Shown here one piece after another: positions 48,078 through 60,139 of a DNA stretch of 64,000 bases. The position numbers and the translations under genes were made by a program. Each line of letters starts with the position of its first letter. Position 1 is the first letter of the stretch. The stretch is taken from positions 31,009,393 to 31,073,392 of the forward strand of contig CM054140.1 of the NCBI GenBank assembly GCA_028751875.1, read 5' to 3'. This stretch comes from Rapana venosa (Eukaryota > Mollusca > Gastropoda > Neogastropoda > Muricidae). The notes under the pieces are model-generated. The model was not told where the DNA came from, searched no databases, and saw only the letters and a program-made list of their open reading frames with translations.

Positions 48078-48109
<32 letters not shown>

Positions 48110-48230
48110 CGTCGTGCGTGCGTGCGTGCGTGCGTGCGTGTGTGTGTGCGTGGTGCGTGCGTGCGTGCGTGCGTGCGTGCGTTGTGTGTGTGTTGTGTGT
48201 GTGTGTGTGTGTGGTGTGTGTGTGTTTGTT
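48075..48230 (+). repeat. (GT)n / (GCGT)n microsatellite
   Basis: GT and TGCG repeats with short breaks. Another GT repeat lies at 48391-48458. Confidence 0.92.
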
Positions 48231-48404
48231 TAAATTCAGCCAACCAAACAATGTGAAAAACTTTTTTTGTTTTGCCGAACTGTCCCACACAGGACTACTG
48301 CATCTTTGCAGAAAAAATCATCTGCTTCCAAACTCTCTGGAAGGCCTCTTATGACAGTGGGGTGTTTTTACCATGCATACACACTATGTAGTGTGTGTGT
48401 GTGT

Positions 48405-48462
<58 letters not shown>

Positions 48463-48879
48463 TCTGCCATCTGGTCGGATAAACGTATTATGACAAGATT
48501 GTGAGATTTAAGATCTAATCACTTCTGGAAGCTCGCCAGGTTTTACGTATCTTTTCGGTAAAGATGCTTTCCTTTTCCTGCTTTCCCTTGCAAGGGGCCC
48601 TGCAAGGGTTGTGGCGCGCTCAAGAAGCAATTGAGAGTGCTCAATAAGTGCTTCTTAGTCACCAGAGTCACAGTCAAGAAATGAAATGAAATCAGAAATC
48701 TGAAAAAAAAGAGAAAAACTCATTAATCATCCGTGTATTAGTATTAGTATGAACAAAAAGAGAATGTTGATTATGAAGAAATGATAAATTACTTTAGTAT
48801 GTATAGAAATAAAGTAGTACTATTAGAATGAAAAAAAAGTCAACTTAAGTAGACCTGCAAGTATGAATGAAAAGAACTT

Positions 48880-49016
48880 CTTGTTGTTGTTGTTGTTGTT
48901 GTTGTTTGTTGTTCTTCTTCTTCTTCTTCTTCTTCTTCTTCTTGTTCTTGCTCTTCTTCTTCTTCTTCTTTCTTCTTCTCTTCTTCTTCTTCTCTTCTTC
49001 TTCTTCTTCTTCTATT
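48880..49016 (+). repeat. (GTT)n then (CTT)n trinucleotide repeat
   Basis: About 135 bases, ending directly at a SINE tail (TTTCGAGGATAATGG). Confidence 0.9.
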
Positions 49017-49180
49017 TCGAGGATAATGGAGTAAGCACTCATGTACTTTAAATTTTTTTACATCCAGTCCCCTGTGTATGCAGTTTTGTAAATGTTGTCA
49101 TCCGTTGCCACCGGCACACAATGGCCTACTCTTCCGAAGAGCGGAACGGGTTTTAACGTGTGCGCAAGATGTTCTAGTAT
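49014..49180 (-). mobile_element. SINE tail A and body fragment (reverse)
   Basis: TTCGAGGATAATGGAGTAAG, CATCCAGTCCCCTGTGTATG, CACCGGCACACAATGGCCTA and CGTGTGCGCAAGATGTTCTA match the full SINE at 33584 in the same orientation. The head is replaced by GT/GC repeats. Confidence 0.8.
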
Positions 49181-49223
49181 GTGTGTGCGCAAGATGTTCT
49201 CTTGTGTGTGTGCGTGCGCGCGC

Positions 49224-49254
<31 letters not shown>

Positions 49255-49369
49255 TGTGTTGTGTGTGTGTGTGTGTGTGTTGTGTGTACCAACAAATTAA
49301 AGTATTATTATTAGCGTATATATATATAATATATATAATATATATATATTTATATATTTATATAGTCTA

Positions 49370-49510
49370 GTAGAATGAGGGAGGAAAAGTCTGCATGCGG
49401 AAGCCGGGAATGGAACCGGGAACCTAACGCTTTCTGCCCGACAGACAGGCCACCGCATTGCTAAACCACAGACCCACCGTGCACTGCTGCTCTTCAAGCC
49501 CCTCAAACAG
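49370..49510 (-). mobile_element. Second tRNA-like SINE type or tRNA fragment
   Basis: On the - strand: GTCTGTGGTTTAGCAATGCG (box A-like) and GGTTCCCGGTTCCATTCCCG (box B-like), spaced as in a tRNA promoter but with a different head from the main SINE family. No cloverleaf with a clear anticodon arm was found, so it is not called as a tRNA gene. Confidence 0.55.
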
Positions 49511-49739
49511 ACACAACAATGCAGTTCGTTTTGGCCATTCTAAAGAGAGTCGTCCTGGCTGCTAACTCACTGAACACGCAGACCTAACAAAAAATAAAAT
49601 AAAATAAAATTAAAAAAAACCCCAGCTAGACAAACAGACAAACAAAGCAAAAATAATGAAAAATAACCCCCCAAAAGCAAACAATTAGAAATCTTGCAAT
49701 GTTTTAAATTGAATTAGGGAGGCTGTGACGTTGAAAACA

Positions 49740-51175
49740 AATACAGTAATAATATTCCCCCCCCCTCCCCCACCGTTAAAAAATTAAAAACACACAACAA
49801 ACGCTCCCCCCCAAAAACAACAACAAACCAAACCCACATACATTTGAACGAAGTATGGGGGGGGGGGGGGGGGGGGGGGGGGGGCGTTAAAAGGGGTTAT
49901 TTTGTTTTTGTTTTTGTTTGCTTGGCGTCGATGTGTTCTGCTTTCGAATCATCAATAACCATAAATTCATGGCTCCCCCCCCCCCCCCCCCCCACCCCAA
50001 TCCACCACTAAAAAAAAAAAAAAAAAAAAATCTTTCAAAATCTTGACACAAAACGAACCCTACAAAAAAAATGCTGTACCCTCTCATAAGAAAACAAGCT
50101 AAAGACACTCCCCCCAAAAAAACCACTACCAACCAACAACAACAACAACACAAAACAACAACAATCAACAACAACCCAACAACAAACAACAACAACAAAC
50201 AAACAAGCAAAAGCCCAAAACAAACCAGAAACACACACACACACACACACACACACACCACACACACACACACACAACACACACACACACAAAACAAAAA
50301 CCCCAAAAGTCATCAAAAAATAACAACAACGCAAAACAACAACAACAAACAAACAAACCAAAAAAACCCCCAACATATAAACAATGCAGTCAACAGAACA
50401 GAAACACAGTCATGAGTGATATGTCAACAACAACAGCAACAACAACAACAACAAAACTTTACCACAAAAAAGTGAAACCCCAAACAAGCCACCTGTTACC
50501 TGTCTTCATGGCTACTGTCGAGGGCAGGAGCTCCATACAACGCCACCACAGTTCTCCATCTTTCCCTGTCTCCGCTGACTTCTACCATCTCCTGCAGTCC
50601 TCCCTCCCACACCTCTGACCTCAGTGCTGTTGGTAACAATGTAGGATGTACGTTATCCTTTAGAAAAGAGAGCAACAGTCAACAACAAAAACAGGGAACA
50701 AAACAAATCCCCCCCCAAAAAAACCAAAAACAAACCAACAACACACACCCAAAAACAACGAACAAACCAAAAACCAAAAAAAACCCCAACCTTAACTAAA
50801 CAAAACAAAATAAAACAAAAAAGCACAAAATACCCCCAACACAACAACAAACACACAAAGAATTAAAAACAAAGACACACACAAACAAACAAAAGCCCCC
50901 CCCCCCCCCCCCCGTTAAAAAAAGCACAACCAAACAAAAAACCCCAAACAAACAAATGACAACAAGCAAACAAAAAGACACCCCCCAACCCAAGCCAACC
51001 GAACAAAGAAAAAACCCACCAAATAACAACAAACAAAAACAAAACCTCACCAAAACCCAAACACCCTCCCCCCAAAAAAAACAACAACAAAAAACAAAAA
51101 CCAAAAAACACTTAAAAAAAACCCCCCACCCTAACCAAACAGAAAACAAAACAAACCAAACCATGGTCAAAACTC
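49740..51175 (+). repeat. Extreme A/C-only tracts with C-runs
   Basis: Blocks at about 49745-49840, 49975-50460 and 50670-51165 are made almost only of A and C (AAC, AAAC and CCCC motifs). A C-run lies at about 50896-50913 and, in between, an opposite-strand G-run at 49857-49884. Ordinary sequence returns only at about 50465-50665. Long open frames on both strands are composition artefacts. Confidence 0.9.
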
Positions 51176-51414
51176 TTCACGTGTGTAAACAACAACACAA
51201 AACACAACCAACAACCTCCTTCACGTGTCCTAAGGATGCTGCTACCCGGGGAAAGCAGAGTCTGGGTAAACACTGACTTCACCACTGATGGCTGTCACTG
51301 ACTCCTAGATCCTGTCAGCTGCTGTCTGTGAGAAACACAGCCCGCCAGAAAAAAGCGACAGAATAAAACCAAAACCAACCACCGAGAAAAAGGAATGAGA
51401 GAGAGAGAGACAAA

Positions 51415-51485
51415 TTCTTTTGTTTCGAGGATAATGAATAAGCACACATGTGCTTTTTTTACATCCAGCCCCCGCCCGTAGGGAT
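51415..51485 (-). mobile_element. SINE tail A fragment (reverse)
   Basis: TTTCGAGGATAATGAATAAG, CACACATGTGC and CATCCAGCCCCCG match the type A tail end. Confidence 0.7.
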
Positions 51486-51524
51486 ACATCTTAATAATAA
51501 TAACCAACACTTATACAGTCTCAC

Positions 51525-51595
<71 letters not shown>

Positions 51596-52517
51596 GGGGG
51601 TAGGGAAGGGGAGGGGAGGGGAAAGAAATGACGAGGAAAAAGAAAAGAAACAAAAGAAAATAAAAAGAAAAAAAAACGAAAGCGGGGAAAGTAAAGAAGT
51701 AAAAAAAAAAAAAAGATTTGATGGAAGGAAAGAAAGAGAGGTAAAAAAAAGAAAAGAAAAGACGTAAAAGCAGACCAAAAAAAAAAAAAAAAGGAGAAAA
51801 AGCAAAAGCAAAAGAAAAAAAAACCCACCAACCAACCAACCAACCCCCCCCCCCCCCCCCCACCCCCCCCCCCACCAAAGAAAAAGAAACTTTTAAAAAC
51901 CCAAACAAATAATGAGTTAAGCAACAAATAATGAAAGAGAGCAAGAAAAAAAAAAAGCAAACAAAACCAAAAACAAAACAACAGTAACCCCCTCCTCCCT
52001 ACCCCCCCCCCCCCCCCCCCCCTCCAAAAAAAACCCCAAACCGAACCAAAAAAGCAAACAATCAACCCCCCAAAAAAAACAACAACAACAACAAAACAAC
52101 AAACCAACAAAAACCCACCCCTAAAAACCTAAACCCAACGAAAGAAAAGAAAGAAAAAAAGAAAACGGTACTAGTGAAATACGTGAAAAACTGACATTTA
52201 CAACAACAGGGGGAAAAAACCCAAACTAAACCACTGCAGTGGCAAACTGAAAAAAAAACCCACCTCAAAGAAAACGAATAAAAATGAAAAAGAAAAAAAA
52301 AAGAAAGAAAAGAAAACAAAGAACTGAAAGAAAGAAAGAAAAAGCTATAAGGAAAAACAGAAGACAAACCGAGGGAAGAAAAAAGACAGTGATGAAAAAA
52401 GCACCCCCCCCCCACCCCCACCCCCCAAAAAAGACCCACAAACAAAAACCCAAAAAAAAGCAACAACAAACAAACCAAAAACAAACAACCCCCCCCCCCC
52501 AACAAAACAAACCCAAA

Positions 52518-52548
<31 letters not shown>

Positions 52549-52740
52549 AAAAACGACAAAGCACAACAAAAACACACAGAAAAAGAAAGAACAGAATTAA
52601 GAAAGAAAGGGAGAGAAAAAATGAAAGAAAGAAAAGACCCCCCACCCCCAAATAATCAGCGACTGAAATACGCTGAAAATAGTAATTTACAACCACCCTA
52701 ATCAGCCGTGACCGGATAATAAAACAATATAGAAAACAAA
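51525..52740 (+). repeat. GA microsatellite, purine tract and A/C tracts
   Basis: (GA)n at 51527-51586 with a G-run, then about 200 bases of A/G only (51600-51815). A/C-only blocks follow at about 51820-51905, 51960-52140 and 52395-52560, with C-runs near 51846 and 52003. No coding signal. Confidence 0.9.
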
Positions 52741-53084
52741 ACAAACCATCAAGAACAAATAATAAGTTCTTTTCTGTTTTCAGTTTTCGCTTTGTCTTTA
52801 AAACTTGTTTGCTTTTAAAGTACGAAATTAATCAGTTGTTGTTTAGTTAATTATCATATCTTCTGCTTGTATATTCATCAGTTAAAAAAACCAAAAACAA
52901 CAATAACAGCAACCCCGATCGTTCGTTTTTTCCAGCCCCCCCCCCCCTCCCTGTTCCCTCTTTTTGTTGTTGTTGCTTGTTTATTCGATTTTACTGACGT
53001 ATTCAGTTCTAATATTCATATATTCCAGTCTTAGCCTAACTGATTATGTTTCGCATATGTAATCGACATTTGAATCCGGAAGCA

Positions 53085-53240
53085 TAGGCTCTTGACAGAA
53101 ACGACGGAAGAGTAGGCCATTTGTGTGCCGGTGTGAACGGATGACAACATTTTAAAAAAAAAAGCATAGCATACACACGGGGACTGGATGAAAACAAGCA
53201 CAAGAGTGCTTATTCCAGTATCCTTGAAATAAAAGAATAG
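53085..53240 (+). mobile_element. SINE fragment, tail type A
   Basis: AGTAGGCCATTTGTGTGCCG, GTGAACGGATGACAACATTT, ACACACGGGGACTGGATGA and GTGCTTATTCCAGTATCCTT in family order. The head is absent. Confidence 0.8.
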
Positions 53241-53529
53241 AGACTTGAATGCTCATAATAACTCCGAATCGGATTTTGTGTGTGTGTGTGTGTGTGTGTG
53301 TTTGTGAAATAGAGAGAGCAACATAAACTGATCGTAGGTTACCAAAGTCCAGCGACATCTGTTTGGCAGCTCCCTGCTAGGAGACGGCGTGACAAATGAC
53401 CATTTTTGGTTTCTGGGTTGATTATTTCGATCTTACACAATTTACCCGCTCTATTTCAAGGTCATGGAACTAAATAACCTCCAAAATCAGACAGCTTTTC
53501 ATTTCTATTTATATATTTCATTATCCATT

Positions 53530-53962
53530 CGATCTTCGCAGAAAATGGCGCAAAAACAAGCTTGATGGAATCGATTCATGCGAATGAGTAAGAAAAAAAA
53601 TTAATGCGCGAGAAAAACAGACGACACGGTTTATGTGCGGCGTTGTGTTTTTTTTCCATTTCTTTTCTCTCTCTCTCTTCTTTCTCTCCTCGGCCAACCA
53701 GTGAGCGCCATCCCATAATGCAACAACTGCGCGCATGCTCAGTGCGAGCGGCTTCGGCCTGGCTGTTTTTGCGGAAACGGCGAGAGAACCCCAGCGATAC
53801 AAGACAACGTGTACGTCAGCAGACTGACTTGACTTGCAAGTGGAGTAGTAGCGGCTAACAAGTCGATCAAACCAAGTGTTTGGAATTGGAGAAAAACCAC
53901 AGTTGAATTCTGGTGACAGGACTGGAAAACAGCAGCTTTGGGATCGTCTGAGAAAGTGCCAG
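53530..53962 (+). promoter_or_regulatory. Probable TATA-less promoter and non-coding first exon of a + strand gene
   Basis: A CpG-richer island in an AT-rich desert. AAAATGGCGC (53542) resembles a YY1 site; CCCATAATGCA (53712) differs by one base from the ZNF143 core CCCAGAATGCA; TGCGCGCATGC (53728) resembles NRF1. A possible donor GTAAGC follows at 53962. These factors mark housekeeping promoters in animals. No start codon with a convincing reading frame was found, so the coding exons would lie further downstream, beyond what I can identify. Confidence 0.45.
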
Positions 53963-55150
53963 TAAGCAATAGAATGATCGAGATCAGTGGGTACATAGAT
54001 CGCTTACTGTAGTAGTGTGTGTGAAATCTTTTTTCGGCTTTGGGCCAGCGAGCGAAGTGGTCTCCACTCACACAGTGTGTGTGACTGTAGGCCTAGTAGG
54101 CCTAGTAGGCCGAGTGAAGCTTTCGCGCAATCCGAAAGCTGCCGTCTTGTAGGCTAGATAGAAAAATTGACAGGGAGAAAAAGGCTTTTTGGGGGGCTAG
54201 CCTAATGATTTGTTTAGAAGTAATGGCCTTGTCAATAGTACAGAAATCTAGTGATCGTGTATTTTATGGGTGAAAATAGTTGTTTTCATGGTTACACAAT
54301 ATTAATAATAATTTGCCTGAAATGAAAGTGAGTGGAGCATTTTTTTTCTTGTATATTTCAGATAATACAAATCGTAAATGATTTGTCAGAAAGGAAAATG
54401 AGTGGAGTGAAAGCTTTAGTTCGTCTTAGTTTGATAGAGATCTACTTTTTTGTTATTGTTTTTTGTTGTTTTAAATTGCTGTTTTATGGTTTTTCGAAGT
54501 TGAATATTGAAAAAAAACCCCACAACAACTAACTCACCAGTTTGTACTAGGCTATTATAGCTCTTGGAAGTCTTGTGTAACTGAGATTTGTGCTTCTTTT
54601 AAGCTTTTTTTTTCTTCTTCTCTCCTCCCTCCCCCCCCCCCCCCCCCCTTTTTTTTTTTCTTCTTCCCCTAATGACTTAGTAAAATTTGTAGATGCACTT
54701 GTTCAAAGGGTGGGGGGAGGGGGGTTATTTTTATTGCTAAAAACTCTAGCTATTTGTTTGTTCATGGTTTTTATTGCATATTAATTATTATGTTGTGTTT
54801 TGAACTAATGAATCAAAGACTAAAGTTAAAAACAAAAACTGTCAGTGTGGTCAACCCTTAGTCACAAATGGGGAAAACTGTTGACATATTGATAAATGAT
54901 TACTCTGATGTGTTTTGTACTTAAGCATATTTTTGTCTAACTGTTGTTACTTTGGGAAAAAAATAACATTGAATTAACAAAACAAACAAACAACAAAAGC
55001 TCCAACCCGCTATTGTGCCACTTTTAATTTGACAAAACATTTTCTTTTCTTCTACCTCTTCTTTTACCCCCCCCCCCCTCCCTCACTATGGCTTTCTCTC
55101 TTCCCCCCTCCCCCCTCTCTCTCTCCCCTCCCCTTCTCTCTCGGCCTGTG
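53963..55150. other. Possible first intron, no gene recognised
   Basis: It contains a triple GGCCTAGTA direct repeat at 54091-54113 (palindromic GGCC ends), a C/T-run at 54620-54660 and pyrimidine-rich tracts at 55070-55140. No coding exon was recognised. Confidence 0.5.
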
Positions 55151-55152
55151 TT

Positions 55153-55445
55153 GACGCGATAGCTTAGTGGTTAGAACATTGCGTTCGCAATCTGACGACC
55201 TGGGTTCGATTCCCGTTCAAGGGGATTTCCCCCCCCTGGAATTAACATCCTCCGGATGAGAACATAAACCGAGGCCCCGTGTGCGAACGCACGTAGAACA
55301 TCTTGCGCACACGTTAAATCCTGTTCCGCTTTTCCTAAAAGTAGGCCATTGTTATGGCATAAATTGCATACACATGGGGACTGGATGTACCCCCTCCCCC
55401 ATCCCCTACATAAGTGCTTATTCCATTATCGTCGATATAAAAGAA
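55153..55445 (+). mobile_element. Full-length tRNA-derived SINE, tail type A
   Basis: Head GCGATAGCTTAGTGGTTAGA, box B GGGTTCGATTCCCG, body GAGGCCCCGTGTGCGAACGC and CTTGCGCACACGTTAAATCC, tail CATGGGGACTGGATGTACCC, end CTTATTCCATTATCGTCGAT. It is the cleanest + strand copy in the window. Confidence 0.88.
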
Positions 55446-55714
55446 CCACCCCCACCCCCTTCTCGGCATAATGCTACAAGTACTAGGTTTGAATCGATCA
55501 ATTATTAATTGCTGAAACGCACCCCCTCCCCCCCCCCCCCCCCACCCCACCCCACCCCCACCCAACCCTTCAGATTCTAAATGAGTTTTGAAATGTTGTT
55601 ACTACCGCTAGTAGACCAACTGAACTACAGAATGTGTATTACTATCAGGGTTCACTAGATCTATTTCATTTTGCCTTCGATTCCATTTGTGTATTTTAGG
55701 TAGGGCTGTTGGTA

Positions 55715-55716
<2 letters not shown>

Positions 55717-55778
<62 letters not shown>
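55717..55778 (+). repeat. (GA)n microsatellite
   Basis: Perfect GA repeat of about 60 bases. Confidence 0.92.
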
Positions 55779-55780
<2 letters not shown>

Positions 55781-55934
55781 AAACATTGTTGTCATTCATT
55801 CATACAGATCTGTAGTGTGTCTCTGCTTTTACGTTTTGTCTGCATCTCCCTTTTTTATGCTGTTTCCATAGAAACGTTGGTTTTTGTGTGTGTTATGAGC
55901 CAGTAGTCTTGTGGTATCATAGGCGTAATACGTG

Positions 55935-55937
<3 letters not shown>

Positions 55938-56006
<69 letters not shown>

Positions 56007-56143
56007 CGCGCGCGCACATACACACACACAACGCGCGCCACACACATGCACGCGCACACACCAGTGACACACACACGCGCACCACACACACCACACCATG
56101 ACGCGCGTCCCCGACGCGCGCTCCCCTACGCGCTCACTGCGTG

Positions 56144-56215
<72 letters not shown>

Positions 56216-56260
56216 CACACACACACACAACACACACACACGCAAGCACACACACGTATA
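55938..56260 (+). repeat. CA / CG / CT microsatellite cluster
   Basis: (CA)n of 66 bases, then CG-rich CA variants, (CT)n at 56143-56182 and (CA)n at 56182-56245. Confidence 0.92.
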
Positions 56261-56449
56261 GGAGTACGCATCCATCCATCTCTATGACTAGAATTTCCTA
56301 GTGTAATCGATGGAAACTGGGCAATTCTTATCATTGGCAGGAAATTGAAAGAGAATCTGGTTTTGGTTTTTTCCTGATTAGTTATTTTGTTCATTTGCCT
56401 TTTTTTCCTGAAATGATCAGGGCAAAGCAGTATCGCCTTATTGTGCTTT

Positions 56450-56760
56450 TTGCACCCCCCTGCAAAAAAACAAAAAAAAACCAACCACCACCCCCCCCCC
56501 CAACCAAACAAAAAACAACAAAAAACTAAACACCCCCCAAACCCCCCCCCCCCCCCCAAAAAAAAAAAAAAACCAAAAAAAACAAAACAACCAAACACCA
56601 ACCCCCCAAAACAAACCCCACAAAAAACCAAAAAAAAACACACCCTCCCCCAAAGAACAAAAAATGTTTTAAAAAAAAAAAACAAAAATAAAAAAACCCA
56701 GCATCCCTCCTTCCCCCTCCCCCATCCCCCAACCTCTTAAAGAAAACAAAACTGCAGTAG
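56450..56760 (+). repeat. A/C-only tract
   Basis: Almost free of G and T for 300 bases. C-runs lie at about 56489, 56541 and, after a T-rich gap, 56816-56838. Confidence 0.88.
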
Positions 56761-57204
56761 TCACGCAACATCGATTTACTTCGTCAAAGGAGTTTTTTTC
56801 TTTTTCTTTTTCCTCCCCCCCCCCCCCCCCCCCCCCCCTCCCAAATCTGGCTTGTTGACTACAGAATAGCTGCAGATCTGCTCTAGACCGTAGACGTTGC
56901 AGTGTTCTAGTCTACTCTAGGGACCGTAGCTGGCTGGCGGGCTCAGTGGTTAGGATGTTTGACGCCTGTTGCACGAGTTGCATTCTGGATGCCAGGGGGA
57001 ACAAAACAATCAGTATTTGTCCGTTTTGGGAGTGTAGGTTCATTCATTGTGCCCACTCTGCTGCAGTGGGCTGCCAGTCTTTAGGATGGGGCTTTGGGTG
57101 AGGTGGCCTGCGTGAACACAGGCATAGATCTATCGAGGAAAGACGAGCATGCACAGGCTCGTTAGGCTCGCTAGGGCCCTTTGGGGTGGGGATGGCCCGC
57201 TGCT

Positions 57205-57550
57205 TAGTCAGGGCCTTGTGCTGGCTATTTGACGGCCCGGGTTCGAGCCCAGGGTCGAGTCACCACCCAGACATCTATCTGGTCAAGGGGATTTTTTGTT
57301 TGTTTTGTTCTTCGGAGTTGACAGTATTCATTGCCGACTCCACTCCCCCCGAAAGGCCTGTAGATGAGATTATATAATTATAAATCGATGTTCCCGTGTG
57401 CGAACGCACGCAGAACATATTCGCACACGTCAAAACTTGTTTGAACCTTTCGAAGAGTAGACCATTGTGTGTGGTTGGAAAGGATTGACAAGATGTACAG
57501 CCTAAAACCGCTTGCACACGGGGGCTTGATGTTTAAAAAAAAATCATCAG
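57205..57550 (+). mobile_element. Diverged tRNA-derived SINE, tail type A
   Basis: Box B GGGTTCGAGCCC, body GACTCCACTCCCCCCGAAAG and GTGTGCGAACGCACGCAGAA, then GAGTAGACCATTGTG and CACACGGGGGCTTGATG. The head is weaker than in other copies. Confidence 0.75.
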
Positions 57551-57844
57551 TGCTTATCGATTACGGCATTAGCCTTGAATTGTGTTGAAAATAAAAGATT
57601 GGAAAGGAATTTAGACAGATAAAGTAAATCGCCCCTCTGCCTTTGGAAAAAGAACAAGTAGGCTATTGTGCACGGGTAGGAATGAGGACATGATCATGAT
57701 TAAGAGTAAGAGACGTGGTATTGGCTGTATTGTGCAGGGGTGATGTAATGCCCCAGCGGTGCTCAGCGTCATCATTCAGATGCATAGCGCCCTGATTGCA
57801 TGCTGGATGATATATGTTGGGCATGTCCATTCCGCCGGCCGTTC

Positions 57845-57990
57845 TTACTCTTCTGCAAAAGATGTGCACATGGTTTTTTAACGTCTGTACCAAGATGTTG
57901 TGTGTGCGTTCGAACACGGGGCCGTGGTGTATAGTTTCGCTGGGAGAGCTTGTTTGGGAATGGAGTCAGAGCTGATGTTAACTGGATGAT
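57845..57990 (-). mobile_element. SINE body fragment (reverse)
   Basis: TTTAACGTCTGTACCAAGAT, GCGTTCGAACACGGGGCC and GAATGGAGTCAGAGCTGATG are the SINE body in reverse. Confidence 0.65.
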
Positions 57991-58014
57991 GTAGGAGAGC
58001 ATCAGCAAGTCCCT

Positions 58015-59150
58015 TGACTAAGATTGTCGTCGGGGGGACACATGGACGCGATGGTGGACACTTGACTGCAGGCTGATCAGTCTTTCAGCAACAGCACAGC
58101 CATGTCAAAGCCGGCCCAGTCTGTGATGTTGGTTCTGCATCATCCAGTTCTTCCTCAGTCTGCCCCTGCCTCTTCCTCCCTCCCTCCAGTACCCCTGTAG
58201 GACAGTGTAGGCAAGAGAGTTACGACACTTACCAAAGTGACGCTGTTCCTGCTCTTCACAACAGCCAGTCTTTCATGATCACCTCTTGCCACACTGACGT
58301 GTTGCCTCTGTGGTCCCGCCAGCAAGTCTGAATGATTTTGTTACGAAGGCTCGGGTTTTGTTTCGAAGGCTCGGGTTTTGTTTTCGGGTTCTATTGTCAA
58401 GGTCCAGCTTGCCTCCCCCCCCCCCCCCTAGCAGTATGAAAATGAGGAGCGCCCTGAACAACTGCAGTTTTTGTTGGAAAGCTGATCTCTTTGCTTTTCC
58501 AAATCTTGTTCAACTTTGCCATGGGCGAGGTTTCAAGGCTAGTCTGGTCTTGACTTCGGCTGCAGAGCGGCTGTCATTATCTTTGGTTGGTGTGAAGCCA
58601 CGATGTTTGAGGGCGTGGACTTCTGCAGGTCGTTGACCGGTCATAAATGCTAACTATAAAGTCACTGGCGCTGTTTACCACCACTTTGGTCTTTTCTGCA
58701 CTGATCTCCACACCATAAGCGCTAGCTCGTGTTTCTGACTTGCTTGTAAGTTCTTGGAGTTGGTTGTTACTGCGTCCTACCAGATCAATAATTTATCGTC
58801 AGCAAACTGCAGATTTCAAGTGGATCTACCACCAAGAGATGCAGTGGTGTGGCATTCAGGGAGTGTCTCTGGCAAGATCTTCTCAAGAAAGAGTTGAGAT
58901 AAAGTAGGAGAGAGCATGCAGCCTTGTCTGACTCCTAATGTCGTTTAAGATATATAGATCTCCGAGTTGGCTGTTCAAAAGGACTGGACTGTTGGCGTTT
59001 TTTTGTGATAGAGTTCCTGAATGATCTTCCTCAGTATTGTATTGAAAATGAAAGTCCGGAGGGTTTGTCACAGTCCATCATGTCACACTCTTATCAAACG
59101 CTTTCTTGAAGTCAGGGAAATTGTGGAACAGATCTGTCTTGGTGAGAAGT
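58015..59150 (-). pseudogene. Non-LTR retrotransposon reverse transcriptase remnant
   Basis: Read from 59150 downward on the - strand in several broken frames: FHNFPDFKKAFDK (fingers/palm), RQ-GC-MLSPTL..FLEKILPE, then NLQFADD, a form of the catalytic Y/FADD motif, then ISAEKTK, a KTRLAL-WKSRD-like thumb and FKTKLRLF-like QQKLQLFRALLIFILL. Around 58030-58230 there is a C-terminal GRGRLRKNW segment, as in LINE ORF2 tails. Several stops and frameshifts show it is dead. The clade cannot be fixed by eye. Confidence 0.8.
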
Positions 59151-59369
59151 GCCCCGAAACTGACCGCTCAGCTTAGACTGGAACCTGTGCCCACACAGTA
59201 TTCCAGATCAAGGCTTACCACTCCTGTAAGCTGTCAGCTCCCTACTTGCACACTGGTGTTGTGTATGCACACATGTGCAGACAATTCCCTCCGGCATTGG
59301 AATGGTAGAGACCTGGTCACATATATAATCTTGAGACCAGTGGTAAACCTCGGAATTTTTGGCACAGAG

Positions 59370-59392
59370 AGGGGGGGGGGGGGGGGGGAGGG
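59370..59392 (+). repeat. G-run
   Basis: Nearly continuous G at about 59370-59388. A C-run of about 30 bases lies at 59629-59658 amid CA repeats (59520-59690). Confidence 0.85.
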
Positions 59393-59627
59393 ATTCAGTA
59401 TTTGGTGTGCAGATTTGTGGCGTTCCATGTCTGTTGAAAAATATCTATTGTATGTTCCTCCCTATAGCTCGGGTTGAGCATCTTTTCCCAGAAACAGAAA
59501 TGTGGCATTGTGATATATATTACACACACACCTACACACACAGACGCACACGCACAGATACACACGCACAAACACACACAGACACACAGACACACACGCA
59601 CGCACGCACGCACAGATACACTCGCAG

Positions 59628-59660
<33 letters not shown>

Positions 59661-60139
59661 ACACACACGCACGCACACACACACACCACACAGAGTTGAA
59701 AACGAAGTATGCACAGACTTTGTGCATAGTTATGTTCCACTCTTTGTTGCTTGTTATCTGGTGAATCTATATATTATGTGGAAACCTCAAATGTGGACGT
59801 AGTAACTTACTACTACTGCTGGATTCGGTGATGTGACGACACTTAATAGCCTATGCATACATGTAGGTTTGCCGTCACTTCCTGGTAGATTAATCTGAGC
59901 CGTCCTGGTGTGTGTGTGTGTGTGCGCGTGTGTGTGTGTGTGTGATATGGCGGGGTTTAGGGTTGTCTAAAATCACAAATTAATGTGACAATGAATAAGC
60001 GATTCCATTCCACTCCTTCTGTCTAACACGTCGTATCCCGCAACCAAAGTGAACTTCTGAAGTTAAAGGAGACACCAAGTCAAAACGACAGCCCACATCT
60101 GACATTGGAAATGAAGCGAGAGAATCACGAGCGAGCGAG

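Noticed and set aside
49370..49510. Functional tRNA gene
   Set aside because: Box A- and B-like words exist, but I could not form a cloverleaf with a clear anticodon loop. A tRNA-derived SINE fits better.
51459..52744. Open frames of 100-200 codons on the - strand, rich in F, L, V, G
   Set aside because: They result from A/C-only and purine-only composition and change frame freely. Hydrophobic look is due to T-rich codons, not membrane proteins.
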